DNA of 64,000 bases from Streptomyces hundungensis. GTDB taxonomy: Bacteria > Actinomycetota > Actinomycetes > Streptomycetales > Streptomycetaceae. Below the pieces are notes generated by a model. The model did not search any database. It was given only the letters and a program-made list of their open reading frames with translations, and was not told the origin of the DNA. The stretch lies in the NCBI RefSeq assembly GCF_003627815.1, contig NZ_CP032698.1, positions 7,378,001 through 7,442,000 on the forward strand, written 5' to 3'. This document shows positions 34,448-42,487 of the stretch, one piece after another (position 1 is the first letter of the stretch; every line of letters begins with the position of its first letter). Both the position numbers and the translations under genes were made by a program.

Positions 34448-35994
34448 ACCAGCCGCCCAACGGTTTCTGGGCCCAGGCCACCGCCGACCCCGACCGGCCC
34501 GTCCTGCTCGCCCCGGACGGCGAGGAGTGGACCGCGGGCCGTCTGCACGCCGCCGTCAACCAACTCGTCCACGGGCTGCGGGCCGCCGGCCTGGAGCGCG
34601 GCGACGCGTTCGCCGTGGTGCTGCCCAACGGCGTCGAGTTCTTCACCGCCTACCTCGCCGCGTCCCAGGCCGGGTTCTACCTCGTGCCGGTCAACCACCA
34701 TCTGGTCGGCCCGGAGATCGCGTGGATCGTCGCCGACTCCGGCGCCAAGGTGCTCATCGCACACGAACGGTTCGCGGACGCGGCCACCGCCGCCGCCGAC
34801 GAGGCCGGCGTGCCCGCCTCCCACCGCTATGCCGTCGGCACGGTGCCCGGCTTCACTCCGTACGCCCAACTCCTGGACACACAGCCCGAGTCGGTCCCCG
34901 CCGACCGCACGCTGGGCTGGGTCATGAACTACACCTCGGGCACCACGGGGCGCCCGCGCGGCATCCGGCGCCCGCTGCCCGGGAAGCTCCCGGAGGAGAC
35001 CTATCTCGGCGGTTTCCTCGCCATCTTCGGCATCAAGCCGTTCGACGACAACGTCCACCTCGTGTGCTCGCCGCTCTACCACACGGCCGTGCTCCAATTC
35101 GCGGGCGCCTCGCTCCACATCGGGCACCGCGTCGTCCTCATGGACAAGTGGACGCCCGAGGAGATGCTGCGCCTCATCGACCAACAGGCCTGCACCCACA
35201 CGCACATGGTGCCGACCCAGTTCCACCGGCTCCTTTCGTTGCCCGACGAGGTGAAGGCGCGCTACGACGTGTCGTCGATGCGGCACGCCATCCACGGCGC
35301 CGCGCCCTGCCCCGACCACGTCAAACGCGCCATGATCGACTGGTGGGGGAGCTGCGTGGAGGAGTACTACGCGGCGAGCGAGGGAGGCGGCGCGTTTGCC
35401 ACCGCCGAGGAGTGGCTGAAGAAGCCCGGCACCGTCGGAAGGGCCTGGCCCATCAGCGAGTTGGCGGTCTTCGACGACGACGGCAACCAGCTGCCGCCCG
35501 GGGAGCTCGGCACGGTGTACATGAAGATGTCGACCGGCGGCTTCAGCTACCACAAGGACGAGGGCAAGACCAGGAAGAACCGCATCGGCGACTTCTTCAC
35601 CGTCGGCGACCTCGGCTACCTCGACGAGGACGGCTATCTCTTCCTGCGCGACCGCAAGATCGACATGATCATCTCCGGTGGCGTCAACATCTACCCGGCC
35701 GAGATCGAGGCCGCCCTGTTGACCCATCCGGCCGTCGCGGACGCCGCCGCCTTCGGCATCCCGCACGCCGACTGGGGAGAGGAGGTCAAGGCCGTCGTCG
35801 AGGTGGCCGAGGGCCATGCCGCGGACGAGGACCTCGCCGCGGAGATACTCGCCCACTGCGCGGACCGGCTGGCCGCGTACAAACGCCCCAAGACCCTCGA
35901 CTTCATCGCGACGATGCCCCGCGACCCGAACGGCAAGCTGTACAAGCGGCGGTTGCGCGCACCGTACTGGGAGGGCCACGAGCGCGCGATGTGA
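34444..35994 (+). CDS. AMP-forming acyl-CoA synthetase
   Basis: A 516-residue adenylating enzyme that activates a carboxylic acid as acyl-AMP and then acyl-CoA. The P-loop is Y-T-S-G-T-T-G-R-P-R-G (~161), the A5-like motif Y-Y-A-A-S-E-G-G, the A7 D-L-G-Y-L-D-E-D-G-Y, the hinge R-K-I-D-M-I-I-S-G-G-V-N-I-Y-P and the catalytic Lys in N-G-K-L-Y-K (~500). The motif R-P-R-G-I-R-R-P departs from the common P-K-G. The acyl substrate is unknown. Its ATG overlaps the stop of the nitronate monooxygenase gene by 4 bp. It probably forms an operon with the next synthetase 41 bp downstream. Confidence 0.92.
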   Translation: MNQPPNGFWAQATADPDRPVLLAPDGEEWTAGRLHAAVNQLVHGLRAAGLERGDAFAVVLPNGVEFFTAYLAASQAGFYLVPVNHHLVGPEIAWIVADSGAKVLIAHERFADAATAAADEAGVPASHRYAVGTVPGFTPYAQLLDTQPESVPADRTLGWVMNYTSGTTGRPRGIRRPLPGKLPEETYLGGFLAIFGIKPFDDNVHLVCSPLYHTAVLQFAGASLHIGHRVVLMDKWTPEEMLRLIDQQACTHTHMVPTQFHRLLSLPDEVKARYDVSSMRHAIHGAAPCPDHVKRAMIDWWGSCVEEYYAASEGGGAFATAEEWLKKPGTVGRAWPISELAVFDDDGNQLPPGELGTVYMKMSTGGFSYHKDEGKTRKNRIGDFFTVGDLGYLDEDGYLFLRDRKIDMIISGGVNIYPAEIEAALLTHPAVADAAAFGIPHADWGEEVKAVVEVAEGHAADEDLAAEILAHCADRLAAYKRPKTLDFIATMPRDPNGKLYKRRLRAPYWEGHERAM

Positions 35995-36035
35995 CGAGGC
36001 TTGACCTCGGCCTCCCGGCCGCCCAGGATCCAGCC

Positions 36036-37523
36036 ATGGACGAGGTACGCAGCAGCACCGTCGACGGCATCGTGCGCCGCAGCGCCCGGCGCACCCCCGG
36101 CCGCACCGCCCTGCGCTACGCGGAGCGCTCCTGGAGCTATGCCGAACTGGACGAGGCCGTCTCCACCGCGGCCGCCTTCCTGACCGCCCTGGGGCTCCAC
36201 AAGGGCGACCGGGTCGCCGCCTACGGCCACAACTCGGACGCCTACCTCATCGCGTTCCTCGCCTGCTCCCGCGCCGGGTTCGTCCATGTGCCGATCAACC
36301 AGCACCTCACCGGGGACGACCTGGTGTACATCCTGGAACAGTCCGGCGCGTCCCTCGTCCTCGCCGACCCCGCGCTCGCCGAGCAGGTGCCCGCGCGCTT
36401 CGCATCGCACCCCCTGCGCGAGGGCGCGGGCTCGCTGCTCGCCGCGCTGGCCGAGCCGGTCCCGTACGAGGGCGACGGTGACCGGCACGACCTGGTGCAA
36501 CTGCTCTACACCTCCGGCACCACCGCGCTGCCCAAGGGCGCGATGATGACCCACCGGGCGCTCGTCCACGCGTATGTCTCCGCCATCACGGCGCTCGACC
36601 TGCGCGCCTCGGACCGGCCCGTCCACACCCTGCCGCTCTACCACTCGGCGCAGATGCACGTCTTTCTGCTGCCCTACCTCGCGGTGGGCGCCGAGAACAC
36701 CGTCCTGGACGCGCCCGACGCCGGCCGGATCTTCGACCTGGTGGAGGCGGGCCGCGCCGACTCGCTGTTCGCGCCGCCCACGGTGTGGATCGCGCTCGCC
36801 GGTCATCGCGAGTTCGCCACCCGGGACCTGAGCGGATTGCGCAAGGCCTACTACGGGGCCTCGATCATGCCGGTGCCGGTCCTGGAGCGGCTGCGCGAAC
36901 GGCTGCCGAGGCTCGCCTTCTACAACTGTTTCGGGCAGAGCGAGATCGGCCCGCTGGCCACGGTGCTCGGCCCCGACGAGCACGAGGGGCGGCTCGACTC
37001 GTGCGGGCGGCCCGTCCTCTTCGTCGAGGCGAGGGTCGTCGACGAGAGCGGCCAAGAGGTCCCCGACGGCACGGCGGGCGAAGTCGTCTACCGCTCACCG
37101 CAGTTGTGCGAGGGCTACTGGGACAAGCCCGCCGAGACCGAGGAGGCCTTCCGCGACGGATGGTTCCACTCCGGGGACCTCGCGGTGCGCGACGCCGAGG
37201 GCTACTTCACCGTCGTCGACCGGGTGAAGGACGTCATCAACTCCGGCGGCGTACTGATCGCCTCGCGCCAGGTCGAGGACGTGCTGTACACGCATCCGGC
37301 CGTCGCCGAGGCCGCCGTGGTGGGGCTGCCCGACGAGCGCTGGATCGAGGCGGTCACCGCGTTCGTCGTACGGCGGGGCGAGGTGAGCGAGGCCGCACTC
37401 ATCGACCACGCCCGCCGGTCACTGGCCGGCTTCAAGACCCCCAAACGGGTGCGGTTCGTGGACGAACTGCCCCGGAACGCCAGCGGAAAGATCCTCAAGC
37501 GCGAACTGCGCCGGTTCGCCTGA
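36036..37523 (+). CDS. AMP-forming acyl-CoA synthetase (FadD3/FadD13-like)
   Basis: A 495-residue acyl-CoA synthetase. The P-loop is L-Y-T-S-G-T-T-A-L-P-K-G (~155), then Y-N-C-F-G-Q-S-E-I (A5), W-F-H-S-G-D-L-A-V (A7), D-R-V-K-D-V-I-N-S-G-G hinge, and the catalytic Lys in A-S-G-K-I-L-K-R-E-L-R at the end. Overall it looks like the single-domain FadD3/FadD13 type. The ATG at 36036 follows AGGA by 8 nt. It is the last gene before a bidirectional hairpin at 37542. Three different synthetases within 8 kb suggest a pathway with branched or successive acids. Confidence 0.92.
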   Translation: MDEVRSSTVDGIVRRSARRTPGRTALRYAERSWSYAELDEAVSTAAAFLTALGLHKGDRVAAYGHNSDAYLIAFLACSRAGFVHVPINQHLTGDDLVYILEQSGASLVLADPALAEQVPARFASHPLREGAGSLLAALAEPVPYEGDGDRHDLVQLLYTSGTTALPKGAMMTHRALVHAYVSAITALDLRASDRPVHTLPLYHSAQMHVFLLPYLAVGAENTVLDAPDAGRIFDLVEAGRADSLFAPPTVWIALAGHREFATRDLSGLRKAYYGASIMPVPVLERLRERLPRLAFYNCFGQSEIGPLATVLGPDEHEGRLDSCGRPVLFVEARVVDESGQEVPDGTAGEVVYRSPQLCEGYWDKPAETEEAFRDGWFHSGDLAVRDAEGYFTVVDRVKDVINSGGVLIASRQVEDVLYTHPAVAEAAVVGLPDERWIEAVTAFVVRRGEVSEAALIDHARRSLAGFKTPKRVRFVDELPRNASGKILKRELRRFA

Positions 37524-37541
37524 ACACCCGGGCGAGGCAAG

Positions 37542-37581
37542 GGAGTTGAGGTCTCCGGAGGTCCCCACCTCTGTCAACTCC
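37542..37581. terminator. Convergent hairpin between acyl-CoA synthetase and paaK
   Basis: GGAGTTGA-GGT pairs with ACC-TC...TCAACTCC, with a ~14-nt loop and a 2-nt bulge. The right arm includes the paaK stop codon (37574-37576). Its position between convergent genes fits a bidirectional terminator; there is no U-run, as is usual in Streptomyces. Confidence 0.6.
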
Positions 37582-38866
37582 TCTCCTGCCGCAGGTCGAC
37601 GATGCGTTTGAACTTGCCCACCGAACGCTCGATGGTCTCGGGGTCGACGACCTCCACCTCCACCGAGACCCCGATGCCGTCCTTGACCGCCGCGACGATC
37701 GAGCGGGCAGCCGCCTCGCGCTGCTCCGGCGCCAGGCCCGCCCGCGCCTCCACCCGTACCGTCAGCGCGTCGAGCCGGCCCTGCCGGGTCAGCCTGAGCT
37801 GGAAGTGCGGGGCGACGCCGGGCGTGCGCAGCACGATCTCCTCGACCTGGGTGGGGAAGAGATTCACCCCGCGCAGAATGATCAGGTCGTCGCTGCGCCC
37901 GGTCACCTTCTCCATCCGCCGAAAGATCCGGGCCGTGCCGGGCAGAAGCCGCGTCAAGTCCCGCGTCCGGTAACGGATCACCGGCATCGCTTCCTTGGTG
38001 AGCGAGGTGAAGACCAGCTCGCCCCGCTCTCCGTCCGGCAGCACCTCACCGGTGAGCGGATCCACGATCTCCGGATAGAAGTGGTCCTCCCAGATGTGCA
38101 GCCCGTCCTTGGTCTCCACGCATTCCTGCGCGACACCGGGGCCCATCACCTCGGAGAGCCCGTAGATGTCGACCGCGTCGATCGCGAACCGCTCCTCGAT
38201 CTCGCGGCGCATCTCCTCGGTCCACGGCTCGGCGCCGAAGATGCCGACCTCGAGCGAGGTGGAGCGCGGATCGACGCCCTGCCGCTCGAATTCGTCGAGC
38301 AGCGTCAGCATGTAGGACGGCGTCACCATGATGATCTCGGGGCGGAAGTCCTGGATGAGCTGCACCTGACGGGCCGTCATGCCGCCGGAGGCGGGGATCA
38401 CCGTGCAGCCCAGTCGCTCGGCCCCGTAGTGCGCGCCGAGCCCGCCGGTGAACAGGCCGTATCCGTACGCCACATGCACCTTGTGGCCGGGGCGTCCGCC
38501 CGCGGCGCGGATCGACCGGGCCACCACGTCCGCCCAGGTGTCCAGGTCACGCTGGGTGTAGCCGACGACGGTCGGCCGGCCCGTGGTGCCGCTGGAGGCG
38601 TGGATGCGGCGGATCTCGCTCTCGGGGACCGCGAACATCCCGAACGGGTAGTGGTCGCGCAGATCCGACTTCGCGGTGAAGGGGAAGCGGGCCAGATCGG
38701 CGAGCGAGTGACAGTCCTGTGGGCGGACCCCCGCCTTGTCGAAGGCCTCCCGGTAGAACGCCACGTTGTCGTAGGCATGGCGCAGCGAGGCCCGCAGCCG
38801 CTCGAGCTGAAGGGCCTGGAGCTCCGGCCGGCTCAGCCGCTCGGCCTCGTCCAGCTCAGCTGCCAT
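37574..38866 (-). CDS. paaK: Phenylacetate--CoA ligase
   Basis: A 430-residue adenylating enzyme of the PaaK type, the usual length. It has the ATP loop S-S-G-T-T-G-R-P-T-V-V-G-Y-T (~93-106), then Y-G-L-S-E-V-M-G-P-G-V near residue 235, Y-R-T-R-D-L-T and the C-terminal domain hinge G-R-S-D-D-L-I-I-L-R-G-V-N-L-F-P. The catalytic Lys lies in the closing S-V-G-K-F-K-R segment. It makes phenylacetyl-CoA, the first step of the aerobic phenylacetate pathway. No other paa genes lie in the window, so it may serve a different aryl acid. A dyad (38916) lies about 50 bp upstream. Confidence 0.93.
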   Translation of the reverse strand: MAAELDEAERLSRPELQALQLERLRASLRHAYDNVAFYREAFDKAGVRPQDCHSLADLARFPFTAKSDLRDHYPFGMFAVPESEIRRIHASSGTTGRPTVVGYTQRDLDTWADVVARSIRAAGGRPGHKVHVAYGYGLFTGGLGAHYGAERLGCTVIPASGGMTARQVQLIQDFRPEIIMVTPSYMLTLLDEFERQGVDPRSTSLEVGIFGAEPWTEEMRREIEERFAIDAVDIYGLSEVMGPGVAQECVETKDGLHIWEDHFYPEIVDPLTGEVLPDGERGELVFTSLTKEAMPVIRYRTRDLTRLLPGTARIFRRMEKVTGRSDDLIILRGVNLFPTQVEEIVLRTPGVAPHFQLRLTRQGRLDALTVRVEARAGLAPEQREAAARSIVAAVKDGIGVSVEVEVVDPETIERSVGKFKRIVDLRQERS

Positions 38867-38915
38867 GGGTGCGCTCCCGTCCTCGCCCCACCCGCGAAGG
38901 GTGACGAAATCGGAC

Positions 38916-38931
38916 GACCGATCATTCGGTC
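38916..38931. promoter_or_regulatory. Palindrome GACCGA-TCAT-TCGGTC upstream of paaK
   Basis: A perfect 6-4-6 dyad between divergent paaK and the alpha/beta hydrolase gene. ACCGA...TCGGT arms resemble the ACCGnnCGGT-type sites of TetR regulators of phenylacetate genes in actinobacteria (PaaR). No tetR gene is adjacent. Confidence 0.5.
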
Positions 38932-39085
38932 GATCTGTTCCCGGATCAGTAATTCACCAGCCCCAGGGGTGCGTCAAGGCCTGTGGACAACCCGCGACGA
39001 ACCCTCGGACCGATCGCCGGTCCAAGATCGCGCCGTGAGCGAAAGGCGTTGCCGCGCCCGGCGGACGGCTGTGAGGATCGCAGTC

Positions 39086-40600
39086 ATGCCGAAGTTCACG
39101 ACGTACGACGGAACCCGACTCGCCTACCATCTGCGAGGCACGGGCGAACCCCTGCTCTGCGTGCCGGGCGGCGCGATGCGCGCCTCGCAGTACCTCGGAG
39201 AGCTGGGCGGCCTCGCCGCCCACCGCCGGCTGGTCCTGCTCGATCTGCGCGGCACGGGCGACTCGGAGATACCGGACGACCCCTCGTCCTACCGCTGCGA
39301 CCGGCAGGTGGCCGACATCGAGGCGCTCCGCGCCCACCTGGGCCTCGACCGGATCGATCTGCTCGGCCACTCGGCGGGCAGCAACCTGGCGATGCTGTAC
39401 GCGGCCGCCCACCCCGACCGGGTTGCCCGCCTCGCGCTGATCACCCCGACCCCCTGGGCCCTCGGTATGCCGCCGACGCCCGAGGAGCGGCTCGCCGCGG
39501 CCCGGCTGCGCAAGGACGAGCCGTGGTTCGAGGAGGCGTACGCGGCCTACGCGGCGGAGCTCGCCGGGCAGCCGCCGCAGGCGGAGTACGAGGCGCTCCT
39601 CTACGGCCGGTGGGACGCGGCGGCCAAGGCGCACGCGGACGCCGCTGAGCGGCAGTGCAACGACGCGGCGGCGGACGTCTTCTGGAGCGACGGCGCCTTC
39701 GACCCCGCGGCCACCCGTGCCGCCATGGCCCAACTCGACGCCCCGGTCCTCGTGCTGGCCGGTGAGTGGGACGGCGGCCCCTGCCCGGAGCTGGCGGCCA
39801 GGGCCGCGGCCTGCTTCGCCGACGGACAGCTCCAAGTCCAGCCGTCTTCCGGTCACTTCCCCTGGCTCGACGACCCGGGCGCCTTCACCCGTACCGTGGC
39901 CGCCTTCCTCGACCCGGACGTCCGCACGGTCACCGTCGACGGGGTGCGGCTCGCCTACCGCGTCCGGGGTGACGAGTGGGCGCCGCCCGTGGTCCTCGTG
40001 CACGGCCGGGGCGGCGACAGCCGGGACTGGGAGGTGATCGCCGAACGGCTCGCGGCCACCCGCCGGGTGTACGCCCTCGACCTGCGCGGCCACGGCCTGA
40101 GCGACTGGCCGGGCGGCTACTCCTTCGAGGCTTTCCGCGACGACCTCCGTGGCTTCCTCACCCAACTCGGCCTGAACGGGGCTGACTTGGTGGCTCATTC
40201 CATGGGCGGCGCGGCCGCGGCGCTGCTCGCCGAGGACGAGCCCGGCTTCATCGGCCGTCTCGTCCTGGAGGAGACCCCGCCGCTCTTCCCCCTGAAGCCG
40301 CCGCGCGGTCCCATGGAGCGCCCCGCCGGTGAGCTCGGCTTCGACTGGGCCGTGGTGCCCGCGATCGACGCCCAGTTGAACGACCCCGACCCGTCGTGGC
40401 GCGGCCGGTTCGCCGCCATCGCGGTCCCCACCCTGGTCGTGGCGGGCGGCCCGACCAGCCATGTCGACCAGAAGAAGGTGGCCTGGATGGCCTCGCGCAT
40501 ACCGGACGCCCGCCTCGTCACCATCGACGCGGGCCATCTCGTGCACACCGAGCGGCCCGCCGCCTTCCTGGACGCGCTCGACGCGTTCGGCATCAAGTGA
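39086..40600 (+). CDS. Tandem two-domain alpha/beta hydrolase
   Basis: A 504-residue protein made of two complete alpha/beta hydrolase domains, ~1-275 and ~280-504. The first has the nucleophile elbow L-L-G-H-S-A-G-S-N and a closing S-S-G-H-F-P-W His. The second has V-A-H-S-M-G-G-A-A and D-A-G-H-L-V-H. The second elbow reads A-H-S-M-G-G, the first G-H-S-A-G, so both keep the Ser nucleophile. Each begins with Y-D-G-T-R-L-A-Y or V-D-G-V-R-L-A-Y, showing an internal duplication. Esterase, lactonase or C-C hydrolase activity is possible. The ATG at 39086 follows GAGGA by 8 nt. It overlaps the convergent fadD by 8 bp. Confidence 0.85.
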   Translation: MPKFTTYDGTRLAYHLRGTGEPLLCVPGGAMRASQYLGELGGLAAHRRLVLLDLRGTGDSEIPDDPSSYRCDRQVADIEALRAHLGLDRIDLLGHSAGSNLAMLYAAAHPDRVARLALITPTPWALGMPPTPEERLAAARLRKDEPWFEEAYAAYAAELAGQPPQAEYEALLYGRWDAAAKAHADAAERQCNDAAADVFWSDGAFDPAATRAAMAQLDAPVLVLAGEWDGGPCPELAARAAACFADGQLQVQPSSGHFPWLDDPGAFTRTVAAFLDPDVRTVTVDGVRLAYRVRGDEWAPPVVLVHGRGGDSRDWEVIAERLAATRRVYALDLRGHGLSDWPGGYSFEAFRDDLRGFLTQLGLNGADLVAHSMGGAAAALLAEDEPGFIGRLVLEETPPLFPLKPPRGPMERPAGELGFDWAVVPAIDAQLNDPDPSWRGRFAAIAVPTLVVAGGPTSHVDQKKVAWMASRIPDARLVTIDAGHLVHTERPAAFLDALDAFGIK

Positions 40601-42326
40601 GCGCCGCTCCGCCCCCTTCTTCGGTGTCCGCCTCACAGGCGACCGACCGCGCCCAGCGGTAGTCCGCCTTCCCGCTCGGTGAGCGCTGGATGGCGGGGGC
40701 GATCACCAGTTGGCGCGGCACCTTGTAACCGGCCAGCCGGGTGCGGCAGTGCGTCTGGATCGTTTCGAGCGTGGGCCGCGCCGCACCGGCACGGACCTGG
40801 ACCACTGCCGCCACATGGCTGCCCCAGGTGGGGTCGGGCACCCCGGCCACCAGCGCGTCGTACACGTCCGGATGCGACTTGAGGGCCTGCTCGACCTCCT
40901 CCGGGTAGACCTTCTCGCCGCCGGTGTTGATGCACTGCGAGCCGCGCCCGAGGACCGTGACGATGCCGTCCTCGTCCACGGTCGCCATGTCGCCGAGCAG
41001 CACCCAGCGTTCGGTGCCCCGCTGGAAGAAGGTCTCGGCGGTCTTCACCGGGTCGTTGTAGTAGCCGAGCGGCACATGTCCGCGCTGGGCCAGCCGCCCC
41101 GGCTCGCCGACCGCCACCATCTCGTGCGTCACCGGATCCACCACCCGGGTACGGTCGTTGACCTCCAGACGGAAGCCCTTCTCCGGACCCGAGTCGTCGG
41201 TCGCCTTGCCGTTGGAACCCGACTCGGAGGAGCCGAAGTTGTTGAGGATCAGCGCGCCCGGAACCAGCTCCTGAAGCTGGTCGCGGACCGTCTGCGACAT
41301 GATCGCACCGGACGAGGAGACGCTGAACAGCGAGGAGAGGTCGGTCCCCTTGAGCGGACCGTGCAGGGCGTCGATCAGTGGCCGCAGCATCGCGTCGCCC
41401 ACCAGGGACACACTGGTCACCTTCTCCTTCTCGATCGTACGGAGCACCTCCTCGGGCACGTACTTGCGGTGGATGACCACCCGCTGGCCGTAGTCGAAGG
41501 CGACGAACGAGGTGAGCGTCGAGGTGCCGTGCATCAGCGGGGGAGCGGGGAAGAAGGTCAGGCCCGCGCCGCCCTTGGCGACCCGCTCGGCCAGTTCCTC
41601 GGGCCGTTTCACCGGCTCGCCCGCCGGGTCGCCGCCGAACAACCCGGCGAAGAACAGGTCTTCCTGACGCCACATCACGCCCTTCGGCAAGCCGGTGGTG
41701 CCGCCGGTGTAGATGATGAACAGGTCGTCACCGGAGCGCGGCCCGAAGCCCCGCTCGGGTGATCCCGACGCCTCGGCCTCGGTGAAGGCGACCGCCCCGG
41801 CGACCCTCGCGCCGCCCTCGGCCGACCCCGCGCCGCCCTCGGCCGACCCCGCGCCGCCCTCGGCCGACCCCACACCGTCCTCGACGGCCCCCGCCCCGCC
41901 CTCGGCGGCCCCCACCCGGATCAGATGCCGCAGCTTTCGGGCCTGCGTGAGCGCGCCCGCCACCCGGGGGGAGAACTCGGTGTCGAACACCAGCGCCGCG
42001 AGATCCGCGTCCTGATAAAGATAGGCCAACTCCTCTTCCACATAACGGTAGTTGACGTTGACCGGGACCAGGCGCGCCTTCAGCGCGGCCAGGACGGTCT
42101 GGAGGTACTCGACGCCGTTGTAGAGGTGCAGGCCCAGGTGCTCGCCGGGCTTGAGCCCCGCGTCGATCAGGTGGTGCGCGAGCCGGTTGGCCGCCGTGTC
42201 CAACTGGCGGTAGGTCAACCTGCGTTCGGCGCCCGTTCCGGGATGGTCGAGGTAGACGAGGGCTTCGCGGTCCGGGACCACGTCGACGACGGACTCGAAC
42301 AGGTCGGCAAGGTTGTACTCCACCAT
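40593..42326 (-). CDS. Acyl-CoA synthetase, FadD19-like, with internal heptapeptide repeat
   Basis: A 577-residue adenylating enzyme. P-loop I-I-Y-T-G-G-T-T-G-L-P-K-G-V-M-W, A5 F-G-S-S-E-S-G, A7 L-G-D-M-A-T-V-D-E-D, hinge R-G-S-Q-C-I-N-T-G-G-E-K-V-Y-P-E-E-V, and the closing S-P-S-G-K-A-D-Y-R-W. The M-W after the P-loop and the I-N-T-G-G-E-K-V hinge are typical of FadD19, which activates sterol side-chain acids. Residues ~140-174 hold five heptapeptides near G-S-A-E-G-G-A from a 21-bp DNA repeat, in a loop before the P-loop. I took ATG 42326; its AGGAGG is very close, so GTG 42323 is possible. It is divergent from echA. Confidence 0.9.
   Translation of the reverse strand: MVEYNLADLFESVVDVVPDREALVYLDHPGTGAERRLTYRQLDTAANRLAHHLIDAGLKPGEHLGLHLYNGVEYLQTVLAALKARLVPVNVNYRYVEEELAYLYQDADLAALVFDTEFSPRVAGALTQARKLRHLIRVGAAEGGAGAVEDGVGSAEGGAGSAEGGAGSAEGGARVAGAVAFTEAEASGSPERGFGPRSGDDLFIIYTGGTTGLPKGVMWRQEDLFFAGLFGGDPAGEPVKRPEELAERVAKGGAGLTFFPAPPLMHGTSTLTSFVAFDYGQRVVIHRKYVPEEVLRTIEKEKVTSVSLVGDAMLRPLIDALHGPLKGTDLSSLFSVSSSGAIMSQTVRDQLQELVPGALILNNFGSSESGSNGKATDDSGPEKGFRLEVNDRTRVVDPVTHEMVAVGEPGRLAQRGHVPLGYYNDPVKTAETFFQRGTERWVLLGDMATVDEDGIVTVLGRGSQCINTGGEKVYPEEVEQALKSHPDVYDALVAGVPDPTWGSHVAAVVQVRAGAARPTLETIQTHCRTRLAGYKVPRQLVIAPAIQRSPSGKADYRWARSVACEADTEEGGGAALT
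41809..41913. repeat. 21-bp minisatellite within the fadD gene (five units)
   Basis: Units at 41809, 41830 and 41851 are identical (GCGCCGCCCTCGGCCGACCC followed by C). Units at 41872 and 41893 are degenerate. The repeat keeps the frame of the minus-strand fadD, coding G-S-A-E-G-G-A three times and two variants. No paralogous loop of this length is expected here. Confidence 0.9.
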
Positions 42327-42407
42327 TCCTCCTGACACCGGCCCCGACTGACTGGGGGTCATCAGAGCAAAGCCGCGCAGAACTGGGAAGGGCGTCGCCG
42401 AAGAAAT

Positions 42408-42422
42408 CTGACTGACTGTCAG
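42408..42422. promoter_or_regulatory. Palindrome CTGAC-TGACT-GTCAG between fadD and echA
   Basis: A perfect 5-5-5 dyad, extended by T/A on each side, in the divergent fadD/echA promoter region. It shares arms with the site at 33279 before the nitronate monooxygenase operon. Confidence 0.5.
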
Positions 42423-42450
42423 AAAACTATTGAACTGGCACCTCCCCTAC

Positions 42451-42464
42451 TGCAACCTGTTCTA
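42451..42464. promoter_or_regulatory. KstR-like operator TGCAACCTGTTCTA upstream of echA
   Basis: Fits TnnAACnnGTTnnA, as does 26384-26397. It lies 24-37 bp before the echA ATG in the divergent fadD/echA region, the same position that KstR sites hold between mycobacterial fadD19 and echA19 (from memory). Confidence 0.5.
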
Positions 42465-42487
42465 GGTCTTGAGACGGGAGGACGGCA

